From contig BGZK01000002.1 of the NCBI GenBank assembly GCA_005406025.1, forward strand, positions 310,001 to 374,000: DNA of 64,000 nucleotides, read 5' to 3'. This stretch comes from Eumeta japonica. Taxonomy: Eukaryota > Arthropoda > Insecta > Lepidoptera > Psychidae. Positions within the stretch are counted from its first letter, which is position 1, and each line of letters starts with the position of its first letter. Position numbers and translations under genes: made by a program. The notes beneath the pieces are model-generated. The model was not told where the DNA came from, did no database searches, and saw only the letters and a list, made by a program, of their open reading frames with translations. This document shows, piece by piece, positions 53,590-64,000 of this stretch.

Positions 53590-53960
53590 AATTTCCCATC
53601 GTAAATAATTTACGATCTCAACTAGCCTCAGACGTGACGCTTTTAAAATTAAAACCATTTTAATACGGAGTTAACTTGTTTCAAGTGAACTTTTGGGGAG
53701 TTTCAGCCGAAAATTGTAGCGAAACAGTAACGTCGATATCTGCGGAACGACTTTGAAGTGTCCGAAAGGTTGGAGTTTCAGAGAGACGGCCCGAAACGTC
53801 CCGAGATCCGCTGTAAAATTTTATTTCGGGCCATAATCTTAAAACTTTCTATAATTTGCATAATTCTGGGCTCTCAAAGCTGTCGACGGGTGTTTAGTAC
53901 GTTGCGGTTGGCGCCTGCGCGTTTTTTAGCTCCATCCAAAAGTATTTAGTTGGATTTAGA
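53590..53960. other. Moderately GC-rich block, candidate conserved non-coding element
   Basis: Contains a 19-base dyad ATCGTAAATAATTTACGAT (about 53598-53616), the words TTTTAATACGGAGTTAAC and TTTATTTCGGGCCATAATC, and CGAAACGTCCCGAGATCCG. A 63-codon frame (53758-53949) has no recognised domain. It stands out as non-repetitive and not AT-biased. Confidence 0.35.
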
Positions 53961-53964
53961 TGAC

Positions 53965-55475
53965 TTTAGATATTAGTGAAGGGGTTCAATAAAATTAAAT
54001 TTTTAAACGCGTAAACAAATAACAATATTTATATTTTCTCAGAAAATACACAAACAAGATTTAAAATGCAAATCATTAATTTTTTTCAAATCTTGTAAAA
54101 CTCCATTAAATTTATTATTGTTTATTTATAACTTATGTATAAATGACTTAAATAGAAATCAAATCTCGTAATCTATTTCATTCAGTAAGACACCGTAAAT
54201 CGGGAGAGTTTTTTAAAATCTTATTGAGATCTAACATGCTAATGAATACACCTTTTAAAGACTTGATACTGCTGATGCCAGATAGGCTTAGCCCTTAGCA
54301 TTTAAAACTTTGCTTTATTTAATAAATGTTTTATCAAATTTATAACTTGCAATTTACATGCATCTACACATGTCAAGTAAATATTAACGGTAGAATTATA
54401 CGAAGAATTTTACCAGATAGATACCAGTATTCCCAGAAACTATCAGATAGCCATCTACCAGACCTATCCAATTCAATTTAATCGGTTTTAATATCGCAGG
54501 TAACGAATTGAATGAAAACTCCACTCGGTTATTCTCCTAGCTCCAATTGATCACGACACAGAGCAGCCCAGTCTGGTTTTGTCACCACTACCATTGCACC
54601 AATGACTAAGTAAATATTAACGTTTACTATAACGCGACACGCAGGCCGCGATGCGCTATTTGTTATAAGGTACGTGTTGCGCGGGGCGGGGCGTCGATGC
54701 GGCAACCTTACATTCCGTCCGATTTCACTTTTTAACTCAAAACGATTTTGTTTTAAATGTATTTGAATATGAAAGTTATACATATTGGTAATGTAATTTT
54801 GAACACTTTTCTTTTGATACCATATATGATATGCTTATCTTTTATTATTTTTTTTCGATATTGGGAAATAAACTTTGCCATATTGGATTCAATAAGACGT
54901 TTTATACCCTAGAACACGTCTATCACATAATTTTTAGGGTTAGGGCAAGTATCTTAGGAACTATGAAGGAACAGATGAATACACCCCCACACAGGCACAC
55001 GTATATTCACTGTTAAAATCACAACCATTCTTTGGCTTTGTCGTGGTCGGGATAAATAGGAACGATATTGGGAGCACGCATAAGTAAGGTCATTGTTAGA
55101 AAATATTGATAAAAAAATTGGTTGCCTGTAAAGTCGGTATACGGGCGAAAGTTTTACGCGACAACGACTTTGAGTGGCAAAATCATTTCAATGTGAATAC
55201 TCATTCGTATAGTAGGAAGAAGGACGAAATAATAGTAACAATTCAAAACACTTATTTATACAAAGAATTACATTCAAAACATTAATTTATACAAAGAATC
55301 TCGCACTGAATTTCATATTAACAAAATTTTATTTTACCTTTACACATACATACGTATTTATATACAAATATACCTTCACATTATCACTACACAATCGTTT
55401 TACAATTAACTGGCAACGTGTAAACTTGTATGCAGGCGCCTAAGCGAAATAGAAGCGCAAGACATGAACCGGTGT
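53965..55475. other. Mostly AT-rich region, one GC-rich stretch
   Basis: 54540-54720 contains GCGACACGCAGGCCGCGATGCG and TTGCGCGGGGCGGGGCGTCG. The 84-codon minus-strand frame there (54529-54783) has no recognised domain. The rest is AT-rich. Confidence 0.35.
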
Positions 55476-55482
55476 GTGCCTA

Positions 55483-55640
55483 TCTCTCTCTCTCTCTCTC
55501 TCGCTCTGTCTCTCTCGCTCTTAGGCGGGCTAACTGTGCTCGAGTGGAAGGGACGCGTGCCTTTCACTTTTATGTCTGTCTCTCTCTCTTAGGCGGGCTA
55601 ACCATGCCCGAGTGGAAGGGACGCGTGCCTCTCACTCGCT
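55483..55640 (+). repeat. (TC)n tract and 68-bp tandem duplication
   Basis: A CT run at about 55483-55520 is followed by TTAGGCGGGCTAACTGTGCT ... GGAAGGGACGCGTGCCTTTC, repeated 68 bases later from 55589 as TTAGGCGGGCTAACCATGCC ... GGACGCGTGCCTCTC. A 77-codon frame spans the two units. Confidence 0.85.
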
Positions 55641-55744
55641 CTCATTGTGAGCGCATAACGTGAGCGGAGCGTAACGCAGTTTCTTGAAGTGTCACCCGGC
55701 AAACCAATTTATAAGACGTTGTCACGTCAAAAAACTAGTAGAAT

Positions 55745-56095
55745 GTGTATTGTATGAACATTCGCGAGCATATTATGTTAAGATTCTTTAACATATTCTA
55801 TGAAGGGTGAAGAGCATATTGTATGAATATTCTAAAGTATATCGTATCTTTATAAAATATATTTTCGAACCTTCTTCTTAGTCGAACTTCGAAACTTAAT
55901 GCGATACCATTTCGAATCTTTTATTCATATTTTGTACGGAGATTCTCAATCATATTGTATGAAGATTCAGTAGCAAACGAATGAATATTGAAGAGTATAT
56001 CGTATGAAAATTTGAGAGTATATTGTGTAAAGATTCGAAATCGTATCGTATGAAGATGTGACAGCATATTCTATGAAGATTCTAGATCATAACGA
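55745..56095 (+). repeat. Degenerate minisatellite, 23-bp unit
   Basis: The word CATATTGTATGAAGATTC and its variants (CATATTATGTTAAGATTC, GTATATCGTATGAAAATT, GTATCGTATGAAGATG, CATATTCTATGAAGATTC) recur at near-constant 23-base spacing, about 14 units; one or two central units are disturbed. Confidence 0.8.
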
Positions 56096-56224
56096 ATGTG
56101 AAAATTAATTAAAAGTCTGGGCATTGCTTAAATAGTGGAAAAAGTATCTTAGGGCTGATCATAGCTGACACTAGTTAAGGTCAGTTAGGTTAGCTTAGAA
56201 ACTAACCTAGTCTTCGTTAGGGAA

Positions 56225-56800
56225 ACGAACATGCTGGCTACCAGAGAACAGATGGTTACGGTCACCCATGGACATACAAACTCCAGGGAAGTCACAAACG
56301 TGTTGCCGGTCTTTAAGGAAGAAAAGCTCTCTTTACTCGAAGGTGTCCTTGTCGCAGTTAATGGGCAATATCACTAATGATAAATCATTCAAAAGTTTTA
56401 CAGTACATGGAAAAAAATTGTGCAAGAAACGTACGGTGGTAGAAAACCACGCATTAAGATAGTTAGTATGGTAAACTCGGCGAGCGGAACGATGGCCGAA
56501 TCCAACAGCAGGGATAAGGCTTAATAGTTCTTTAGAGTATTGCCCCATAGGATGTGCGATAAAGCGTGCAGTAATATGCTAGGTCTAGGTTTAGACCGAA
56601 GAGTTTAGCTAACCAGATACTACGGGGTCGCAGACGAATCGAGACGCTTGACGTTGAATGCGATCTAGAGGCGAAAGTATAGTTGGGTGCCAGAGGTGAA
56701 AAAGTATACTATGTATGATTCGGCCTGTGGCTTATGAAGTAGAAGGCGATGATCCGGTTTGAAGTCCTACGCGCTCTATTGCGAGTTGCAAGCTTTTTAG
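56225..56800 (+). repeat. Dispersed repeat family R1, copy 6 (long-type, most complete)
   Basis: GAGAACAGATGGTTACGGTC, CATACAAACTCCAGGGAAG, GTGCAAGAAACGTACGGTGG, then GGATGTGCGATAAAGCGTGC, ATACTACGGGGTCGCAGACG, CGAGACGCTTGACGTTGAATG and GAAGTCCTACGCGCTCTATT. This copy extends about 350 bases beyond copy 5 and probably shows the full length of the long sub-type. No protein coding. Confidence 0.65.
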
Positions 56801-56804
56801 GAAA

Positions 56805-57585
56805 CAGTTTACTAAACCACTCCCAACACAAAGTACAATATAGTCCTCATATTATAAAAAAATACCGATCTAAGTTTTCAAGGCATCAACAAAAATAGAA
56901 ATAAATAATTTTATATTAACTTAACCTTTCTGATTAAAAAACAAAACAAATTTGTTTTTTCCTTTTGCCACCACTTTGGTAATACAAGTAGATGTGTATT
57001 TCAATGAAGAAGAATGAACACCATAATTAAGAATACTTTCTTTCTGTGCATCGAGCAAAATTGGTTGGCGTGAGAGAAGTTTTATTGCATAAAAAAAGAG
57101 AAGAAACGCAATGAAACTGATTGTGTAAAAAGAACATTGAAGTTAGGCAAATACTTTAGACCTAGAGAATTTTGCATTGCCTCATAAAGAACAAAAAATA
57201 TTTTATGACGGGTATCTGTAGAATGGTGGTGTTACACTCATAACTTAAATCTTATCCAACAATCTTTTACTCGTACCATAATGATTAAGTCAATAAACGT
57301 CCAATTGATGTTTAGTTGTTGTTACTAGATCGTTTGGAAACTTTTATGCCACGGAATTTCAAGACTTCTATATATTGTCAAATAGATGTTCTGACTTAAG
57401 TCATTATAATGTTTTACCTAAACACCTTGTAAATTTAGAATCAACCAAACTTATTATTGTTTATCATTGTTTCCACTTATAATACTTGCTTTGTGGTTAA
57501 GATTTTAGTTTAGTAAAGCAAAACATCAAAATCTTCGCAGGAATGTCTTCCAGTACAATACAAATATATCATTGCTTGCAGCGGT
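56805..57585. other. AT-rich spacer, nothing recognised
   Basis: No structure or gene recognised. Confidence 0.45.
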
Positions 57586-57589
57586 AGAA

Positions 57590-57680
57590 GCTAAGTGGTT
57601 AAGAGTTTTGCTTTCCAACCGGAATCTTAAAAATCATTGGCTCCTTGCTTAGGTTAGTACGTTGAGCCATGGGTACCGTA
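57590..57680 (+). repeat. Possible tRNA-derived SINE fragment
   Basis: GAAGCTAAGTGGTTAAGAG resembles a Pol III A box and D loop. The expected B box at the right distance is only poorly matched, so this is tentative. Confidence 0.25.
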
Positions 57681-57684
57681 CATT

Positions 57685-59335
57685 GTGGTCGCATTGGTGA
57701 CGTTGTTCCTTAGCAGCCCTAGAGGAGCATTGGGCCAACGTGAAGGGTTTATAGTCTAAGGTTACTCTTATTTTTAGACATAAACGAAGCACGATAGCCT
57801 ACCTAGCCCACTTTAAATGTGAGATAGAAAGTACGTGGATAATGTTGGCATTTATTAAACGGCGAGGAAGATAAAGGCGCCACCTTCTAAAAAGCCCTCC
57901 ACATTCCGCGACCAAACCTGCTATTTGATATCACAATGAAACACAAAGGTATTTAAATGGAATACGGCAGCAAAAGTCTACAGCACGCGTTATACTAATA
58001 GACAGGTTTAGACTACGGTCATCCCGATTTGGGTCACTGGCTATCGAATTGAAAACAATAAAGAAAATTATGTATATTATAAACAATGCATTAACTCAGG
58101 GATTGCTCCTTCGAAGGTAGTCGAGGTAACGTTGTGGTGACGTAATGTGATGGGCTAAATTAGTCTGAATACAGCGCGGGCCAAATCAGTGGGGATTCCT
58201 AATGGATTATGGCGCAGAGTTAACGTGTGTGCTGGGCGGAGTTTGTCTGTTAAAACGTTTGGATGGTCCTACAATACCGTTTCACATTCAATTTTCATTA
58301 TATAAAGATATTTAGTAAGTGAATAAGAATTTTTCGAACAATAAACCGGGTTCTAGAAAAATTTTATTGTGAAATTACATTTGCATACACTTATACTTCC
58401 AGGCTTAAAACTAAATAGGCGTCAGAAAGTACTAAGAAATTATTGTTACGGCTGGTAACTAATGGTATTTTAACAAGTACTAGGTACAAAATTGGTAGTA
58501 CTCCGGAAAAATTAACACCATTTTAGTATTTAATGCCAAAATTGTATGAAACTGTAACTAATCAAATACATTAGAAAGGCGTACGACCTCCGAGGGTACC
58601 TATTCACTTTTTTACGATAATAAAGTACCAAAGTTTATGTGAGAAAATATACACATTTTCTTACAACCCCAGAAACATAATGTTATTAGTATAATAATAC
58701 ATTATTACAAGAAGTGTGCCTCTGAAATACTTTTATAGATATTATTTTAGTTTAAATTTCAATATGCTATTTCTTAAGTATTTATTTTAGTATCATCACT
58801 AAAATTTTGAAAAACACTCATAAATACAAAGATTAACAATTTTATTGTATAAATACGTATTAGTGATGGCAATCGAGTGCCCGTGTGATATATGAGGATA
58901 TACAAAAACGTAATTAAAGGAGTTTACACGTGACCGTTCCCCGCTTGAGCATTCGCTACTTGTCGGAACAGAATTATTTAACAGCTGAAGATTCAAATGG
59001 GGTATATGATATTTATGTCAAACATGCCCGTGCCGATGAGACGTACTCATACTGTGTATGGTCCTACTTGACGATCGATCCAGATGGTGTGGTGTCGAAT
59101 GTTAAATGAGCTAAATGGGCGATTAAAAGGGCTGCAATAGATCGAAGGCCACAGGTGATGAAGAACAGATGGCTCAGGACCATTTCTTGTTAAAATTTCA
59201 GTGGAGGGCGTACGCGCAACAGAGGACGGATAATTGAAACGAAATTAAAATTTTGCTATATGTTACTTCTATAATATTATTCAGTAGAGGTAAATATACA
59301 ATATTAACAGATATCAATCAGGAGTGGTAGAGCTA
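57685..59335. other. Mixed-composition region, nothing firmly recognised
   Basis: Several stretches are less AT-rich (57700-57900, 58080-58240, 58900-59230) but no exon, repeat copy or hairpin could be defined. Confidence 0.4.
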
Positions 59336-59339
59336 TGCC

Positions 59340-59690
59340 GTGGTCAAATTGCTAAAGCACAAACCGGCTCGACTGGTGCAATACCATAACTGTTACAGAA
59401 TATAGACTAGAAATAATAGCATCCGCTGTTGTGTTTTTCCAGTGAGTGAGAGTTCCGGTGGCCCGCTTTCCCCTCTATCACTCCACTTTCCGATACACTT
59501 CACCCCTCACCGTCTTTCATCAGACCACTCGCTTTCTATCAAACATCCTATTCCTGCCTAAGAGGCTGGCAAAGCACTGGTGACTCTTCTGGGGTTACGA
59601 TCATGAGGTCACCGCCGCCCACAGACGGCGATGACCAACTTCTTTTTGGTGACTCGCATGATCGTTTGCCCCTTGATCGGCTATAAAGAA
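59340..59690 (-). repeat. Dispersed repeat family R1, copy 7
   Basis: Reverse orientation: AAAGCACAAACCGGCTCGAC, GGCCCGCTTTCCCCTCTATC, GAGGCTGGCAAAGCACTGGT, GGGGTTACGATCATGAGG, TCACCGCCGCCCACAGAC and GGTGACTCGCATGATCGTTTGC. It includes the box in the same state as copies 4 and 5, so it is one of the better preserved. Confidence 0.8.
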
Positions 59691-59694
59691 AAAT

Positions 59695-60155
59695 TATAGT
59701 TATTCCAAAATTTTGTTTATAAGTGTTGCCGTTTCATTTAGCTAATAGGCCTTTTTTTCACATATCTTATTTCTGACACGACGTCTCGGTGATCTAAGGA
59801 ACTAGACAATTTTGTCTATAAAAAATATTTGTCTAACAAATTTTATAACAAAAGAATTGAGTAACATATCTTTAGACAAGTAAATAATGAATAATTTGTC
59901 TATACCACATACCACGAAAAAAACTATACATTTTATAAATATTCACTGTCTAGTTATTGTAGAATAAATTATTTATTACGTAATTATTTTTAGTAAATTT
60001 TTCTCGAGGTACAGGCGCGGTGGCAGACCCAGGCGCTACCGCAATTTTTTTTTTGTAAAATAGGTATCTAAAGAGATTTTCTTTAAGTATATATGTTTTA
60101 TCACAATTTGAAAACAGAAATCGTAAACTTAAAAGCTCGATCGTAACTAGCACAC
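59695..60155. other. AT-rich spacer, nothing recognised
   Basis: No gene, repeat or structure recognised. Confidence 0.45.
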
Positions 60156-60159
60156 TCGT

Positions 60160-60460
60160 GCATCTCTACTTCTGGACGGAGGGCGGGTCCGGATGTTTCG
60201 GTGGCGAAATCCTGACATGCGAATGTTTTTAGTGTTACAGAACGCACGGCGGCGCGGGAGTCGCGCCGGATCCTGTCCGGGACTCGGGCTCATAAATCAA
60301 ACGGTAGTCGGGTCTGCGAATTTACGACTAGCGATGTGCTGCCGCCGGAAAATTTAATACGGTGACGCCTTGTACGGGCGGAGAGCGGGAAGAAAAAGTG
60401 CAGGCGCCGAATGTTTCGGGCTTTTTCATTCCTATGACGGCGTTTCCTCGTCTTGGGATA
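60160..60460. other. CpG-rich block, candidate conserved non-coding element
   Basis: GCACGGCGGCGCGGGAGTCG, GCTCATAAATCAAACGGTAG, CGAATTTACGACTAGCGATG and AAAATTTAATACGGTGACGC alternate CpG-rich and Hox-like AT words, as in the blocks at 12640-12985 and 53590-53960. Three overlapping frames on both strands have no recognised domain. Confidence 0.4.
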
Positions 60461-60464
60461 AAAT

Positions 60465-62390
60465 TGAAAAAGAAAAGCACGATTTATATAGATGCTCAAA
60501 CTTTATAATTTCTCGGTTAGTGGGTGGGGGTATTGAAGAATCGGTCGAGCACGGGCCAGAGGCGGATGAAAAAAGGTTTGTGGCTACTTTATTATTTTTA
60601 ACATTCGACGTCATCGCTGGCAAATCATTAAGGTTAGCGGAATAAAACATAATTGTAATATTATAGAAGATCAACAATTTATCAATACCTAAAAAGTAGT
60701 ACGACATTGTAATGATTTTGATATCAAAGATGACATAAAATTCATGAAATACAATAAGACGCGTCTGCGTATTAGAGGGTAACGAATTCAAACCATGCCT
60801 ACAGGCAAATTAATTATTGAGTTCTTAAACTTAATTTTCATTTGATCCTTGCTTCAGAGTTCACGTTGTCATCGGTCCTGACCGTTAGCGTCCGGACATA
60901 TTTACTCATTCTGGACTTTGGAGAACTTAGCTACTCAATCTAAAGCAAAAAGTGAAGGTTCGTCTTCACACAATTGATAAAAAAAAAATTAAAAACCCGA
61001 TGGCGAGACAAAAATTTTAAAGTAACAAACAAAGGAAAATCTATTTTCGTTCTCTTAAAATAAAATATGGTGAAACATGACATTAAATCATACTACACCA
61101 ATGTAGTTATGCACTTAATGATATTTCTTATTTAATTAAAAACATCGGGAACCAATCAGGACCCATTTTATTTATGTATATAGATTTTTTATGCTAATAG
61201 GTCTAGACTGCTTACATTTTTTCATTAATTTAATCAAAACTTTTTTTATTATGTTAATGATATTTTATAGTATTAACATAAAATGACTTAAACCCGTGTT
61301 TTACAATATTTTAGTTAATACATATTCATTTATAATTATTGATTAAAATTTGTAGTTAACATACATATACCTAGGTTACTTTTAGACTAACTTGTTTGTT
61401 TTTCCTTTTTAGTTTATAATCTATACTTTATAATTTTTAAGTACCACAGTCGGATAATTTTGATTTCGTTAATAGCTAGTTTGACTTTTAGCAACTTCTT
61501 GTAGAGTTAAGATTACAAAGGTTATTTAAAAGCCTTTTGGATCTAGTTCACAGATGGCAAATCCGTCAAGGGTTTTAAGTCGACTTAAAGAACGTTTGTT
61601 TGACCTTTGGCGAATAAATTAGTACTTATGTAGATAATTTAACTTTTATTCAAAAAAAATGTTATCCCAAACTATTTTTGTGATCGCTTCTTAAAACCCT
61701 GTAATCAAATAATATATTCAATAGGCTTAAAAGAAAGAAAAAACTTTTTTAAGACACATAATTTGACGTTAAAAATTTGTCTTTATGATTTTTTAAGTTA
61801 TTAATATACCTAGTGACACTTCAATTACCAAGATGAATCTAACCAGGTATGATTCATAAAAATCAGTTTATCCGTTTAGTAGTTACGAGCGAATATAGGG
61901 TCGTACATACATAGTAATACATGTAGGTCAATTCTACAACCTTTCTTCTGAGCTTTACCGTAGTCGAGTTAAAAATGGAGGTTTCTGCTAATTTTTAAGT
62001 GTTTCTATTAAATTTATTCACAGTAGTAATACATACTGGTGTCATAAAATATTTGAAAAATAAAATTATTCAAATTAAAACTTTTGAAGATATTGAATTA
62101 TACCTTATTACAGAAAAGTAGCAGATCATCCAAATGTCATTGAACAAAGCAACGTTGAATATAATATAGTAAGGATTTACAATATTTCAAAACGCTTTGG
62201 CTATTAATTAGCATTTTATTTAACATAACATAAGTTTACGACCAAATATAGTACAACTAACTGAATAATACAGATTTGAATAATACCGGTTACCTTCGTA
62301 CGTAGATAACACTTAAATTAAAAAAAAATTCCAACCTTATTATGTTTATCGTATTCAACTGTCATTTGTTTTTACACATTGACGCCAAAA
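60465..62390. other. AT-rich region, nothing recognised
   Basis: A 119-codon minus-strand frame (60432-60791) is AT-biased and unrecognised. Otherwise no structure. Confidence 0.45.
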
Positions 62391-62394
62391 GAAA

Positions 62395-63475
62395 ATTGTT
62401 TCTTTAACGTGAACATGAATTTAATGCAAGAATACTTTTGTGCAATGATTTTCTACAAATTTCGTTGCTATTTAAATCCACGAGAAAGTTATAACAGACC
62501 TTGTTTGGTCTTTCATGAGGAACTCCATCTCTTACCACTGCTGATAACTGGTTTATCTAGTTCAAACGTGGTCGTACTAATGTGATTGACGATCTGCGTG
62601 AGCGACGTGTTTCTACGGTGACGTCCGAAGACAACATCAGCCGTGCGGCTCATGATAGAGACTGACAAGGAGTGTTCTACCAGCAGCAGGACAAGCTTAG
62701 GCATCGGTATGTGCCAAGTACAAGAAAATTTTCATGAATATCTAGCGGTCACAAAACTTTGTACTCGATAGATAGCTCATAATTTGAATAAAAGCATAAA
62801 AATTCCGTCGTATTAATTGGTGCCGCGAAACGATGCAAAGCTTTGCCGGACCTGACTCGAATACTGCCTGCGAGATGATGACAGGTGGCGAAAGTTGGAT
62901 TTACTGTTACGATCTCGAAACCAAAAAATAGTCTGCTTAGTGGCTGTTTCCTTTTGAGAAGTTGCTTACTAAAGTGAAACGAGATCGAACCGGAATTCGG
63001 TCGGAAAAAAGATGGCCTCTTTCTTTGGAATGGCTGATCATTATGCAATACTTGTTTGGAAAGTAAAAAAACAGTCACAGCAGACCGGTACACTAACATT
63101 TGTTTGTCTCTTGTTTTGGAAAAACTTCGGGAAAAACGACCTCGTATTAGGATTCTCCTTCATCATGGCAACGCCTCACAACATATTTCTAAACAAACAA
63201 TTAATGATTTGGGGATGTTATGTAAAAAAATACTAGCATACTCGCCTTACAGCGTCTACCTCGCAAAATACAATTTTTATATATATGTTCTAAAATAAAG
63301 GAAAAACTTCGAAGAAAGTGGTTTATAGACCATCAGGAAGCAGCGACTCCATAAGAAAAGGCCGGAGAAACGACCACTAAATGCGAGCGGACAAAGTGTT
63401 TCTGTCAGTGGCTACATTTAATGCAGCGATGTTATTGATCTCAACGGACACTATTTTCGAAAACAATAACATTAA
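62395..63475 (+). pseudogene. mariner transposase, decayed; all catalytic Asp lost
   Basis: The N-terminal HTH region is at about 62420-62500 (QEYFCAMIFYKF). A SAVRLMIETDKE-like segment at 62637-62670 and SLGIGMC at about 62692-62712 follow the spacing of mariner transposase. The catalytic core runs from about 62881 to 63280: GESWIYCYD, then KMASFFGMADHYA at 63010, VTADRYTNICLSLVLEKLRE at 63074-63133, LLHHGNASQH at 63155-63184 and PYSVYLAKYNF at 63245-63277. The DDD triad is replaced by Gly (62887-62889), Gly (63167-63169) and Asn (63272-63274), with the 34-residue spacing of the last two intact. C-terminal homology reaches about 63475. Several frameshifts and stops are present. Terminal inverted repeats were not found. 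Confidence 0.9.
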
Positions 63476-63719
63476 AATAACTTGCTCCTTTGCTCAGTAG
63501 ATATTTGATTATTTTGGCAAAATAATGTAACTACACTTTCTTATTATAAAACAGGGAAATGAGGTAGGAACTTGGTGATGGTAACTAAAAAATGGGAAAA
63601 TAGATAAGAGTTATTTGGAATAGGAGGTCAGTAAGTCAGCTACTCTAAGGACATTCGGTTTGATCCGTGTATTACTGAAAGTAGCTACTTGTTTCTTGCT
63701 AAAGTATATATTTACATAT

Positions 63720-63910
63720 TAGATTTTAGCTCTCTGCTCTGCCCCCGTGGACACAGACTGTATCCTCTAATCATTTAACTTCGACCGATAATGCTGTTGA
63801 TCCCGGACCCACTCTCAAAATTGATCTTCTGATCCCGACTACGCTCTTAATTTTGACCTCGGGTGTCTTTTCTTCTTTAATTTTGATTTTGTCATCGGTC
63901 ACAGTTCGGA
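63720..63910 (+). repeat. Hexamer-like repeat family R3, copy 5
   Basis: CTGCTCTGCCCCCGTGGACA is followed by CGACCGATAATGCTGTTGATC, CCCGGACCCACTCTCAAAATTGAT, CTGATCCCGACTACGCTC and TTTTGACCTCGGGTGTC. The same period and words occur as in copies 2 and 3. Confidence 0.6.
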
Positions 63911-64000
63911 TATCAACGTTTCAAAATTAAATATGAGCTATATAACTCGGAGATAGTGTAACTTTTTGCAAGTGAAAGAATTTTTAGAATCGATGGAGTA

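Noticed and set aside
57590..57680. Functional tRNA gene
   Set aside because: Only an A-box-like stretch is present; no cloverleaf and no good B box.

Overview
The window looks like AT-rich nuclear DNA from an insect, most likely a moth or butterfly. It holds one clear cellular coding exon, small coding remnants of several transposon classes, dispersed repeats of a type common in lepidopteran genomes, and no bacterial-style gene packing. The only host protein-coding sequence I can support is a 143-base internal exon on the minus strand at 10213-10355. It encodes the second half of an immunoglobulin domain very like the first Ig domain of the Dscam (Down syndrome cell adhesion molecule) family. 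Both splice sites look intact and no other Dscam exon was found, so most or all of the window is probably intron of a very long Dscam-like gene read from right to left. The organism and the host gene are inferences; the exon, its frame and its splice sites are seen directly.

Layout. 1-995 is the degraded 3' end of an RTE-type LINE. 1.3-7.8 kb is packed with repeats: a dispersed element carrying a GCCGCCCATG-like core, a 497-bp Tigger/pogo-type MITE, a LINE 3' end, a hexamer-like pyrimidine-rich repeat, and a tandem-unit AT-rich tail ending in (TA)n. 7.8-10.2 kb is intron with no recognised content, followed by the Dscam exon. 11.5-13.7 kb holds a run of CpG-rich blocks, one of which has promoter-like features and a strong splice donor on the plus strand. 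14-37 kb is mainly intronic or intergenic AT-rich DNA with MITEs, foldbacks, a second LINE 3' end, more hexamer-family copies and several isolated GC-rich blocks.

37586-45096 is a complete but decayed LTR retrotransposon of the insect errantivirus type (Gypsy family with an env gene). It has two diverged LTRs, a tRNA-Ser primer site, a polypurine tract, a 4-bp ATGT target duplication, and broken gag, protease, reverse transcriptase, RNase H, integrase and env. It lies in the opposite orientation to the Dscam-like exon.

45-64 kb contains further copies of the dispersed repeat, a 5S rRNA-derived sequence with an intact-looking internal Pol III promoter (50104-50211), three kinds of degenerate minisatellite, two tight hairpins beside a CpG-rich block, a small TATA-exon-intron-ATG arrangement (52697-52938), and a dead mariner transposase (about 62395-63475) that has lost all three catalytic aspartates.

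No operon-like or defence-like system was found. The most useful leads are the isolated Dscam exon in a giant intron, the CpG-rich blocks as candidate regulatory elements or alternative promoters, the 5S-derived sequence, and the internally repetitive dispersed families.
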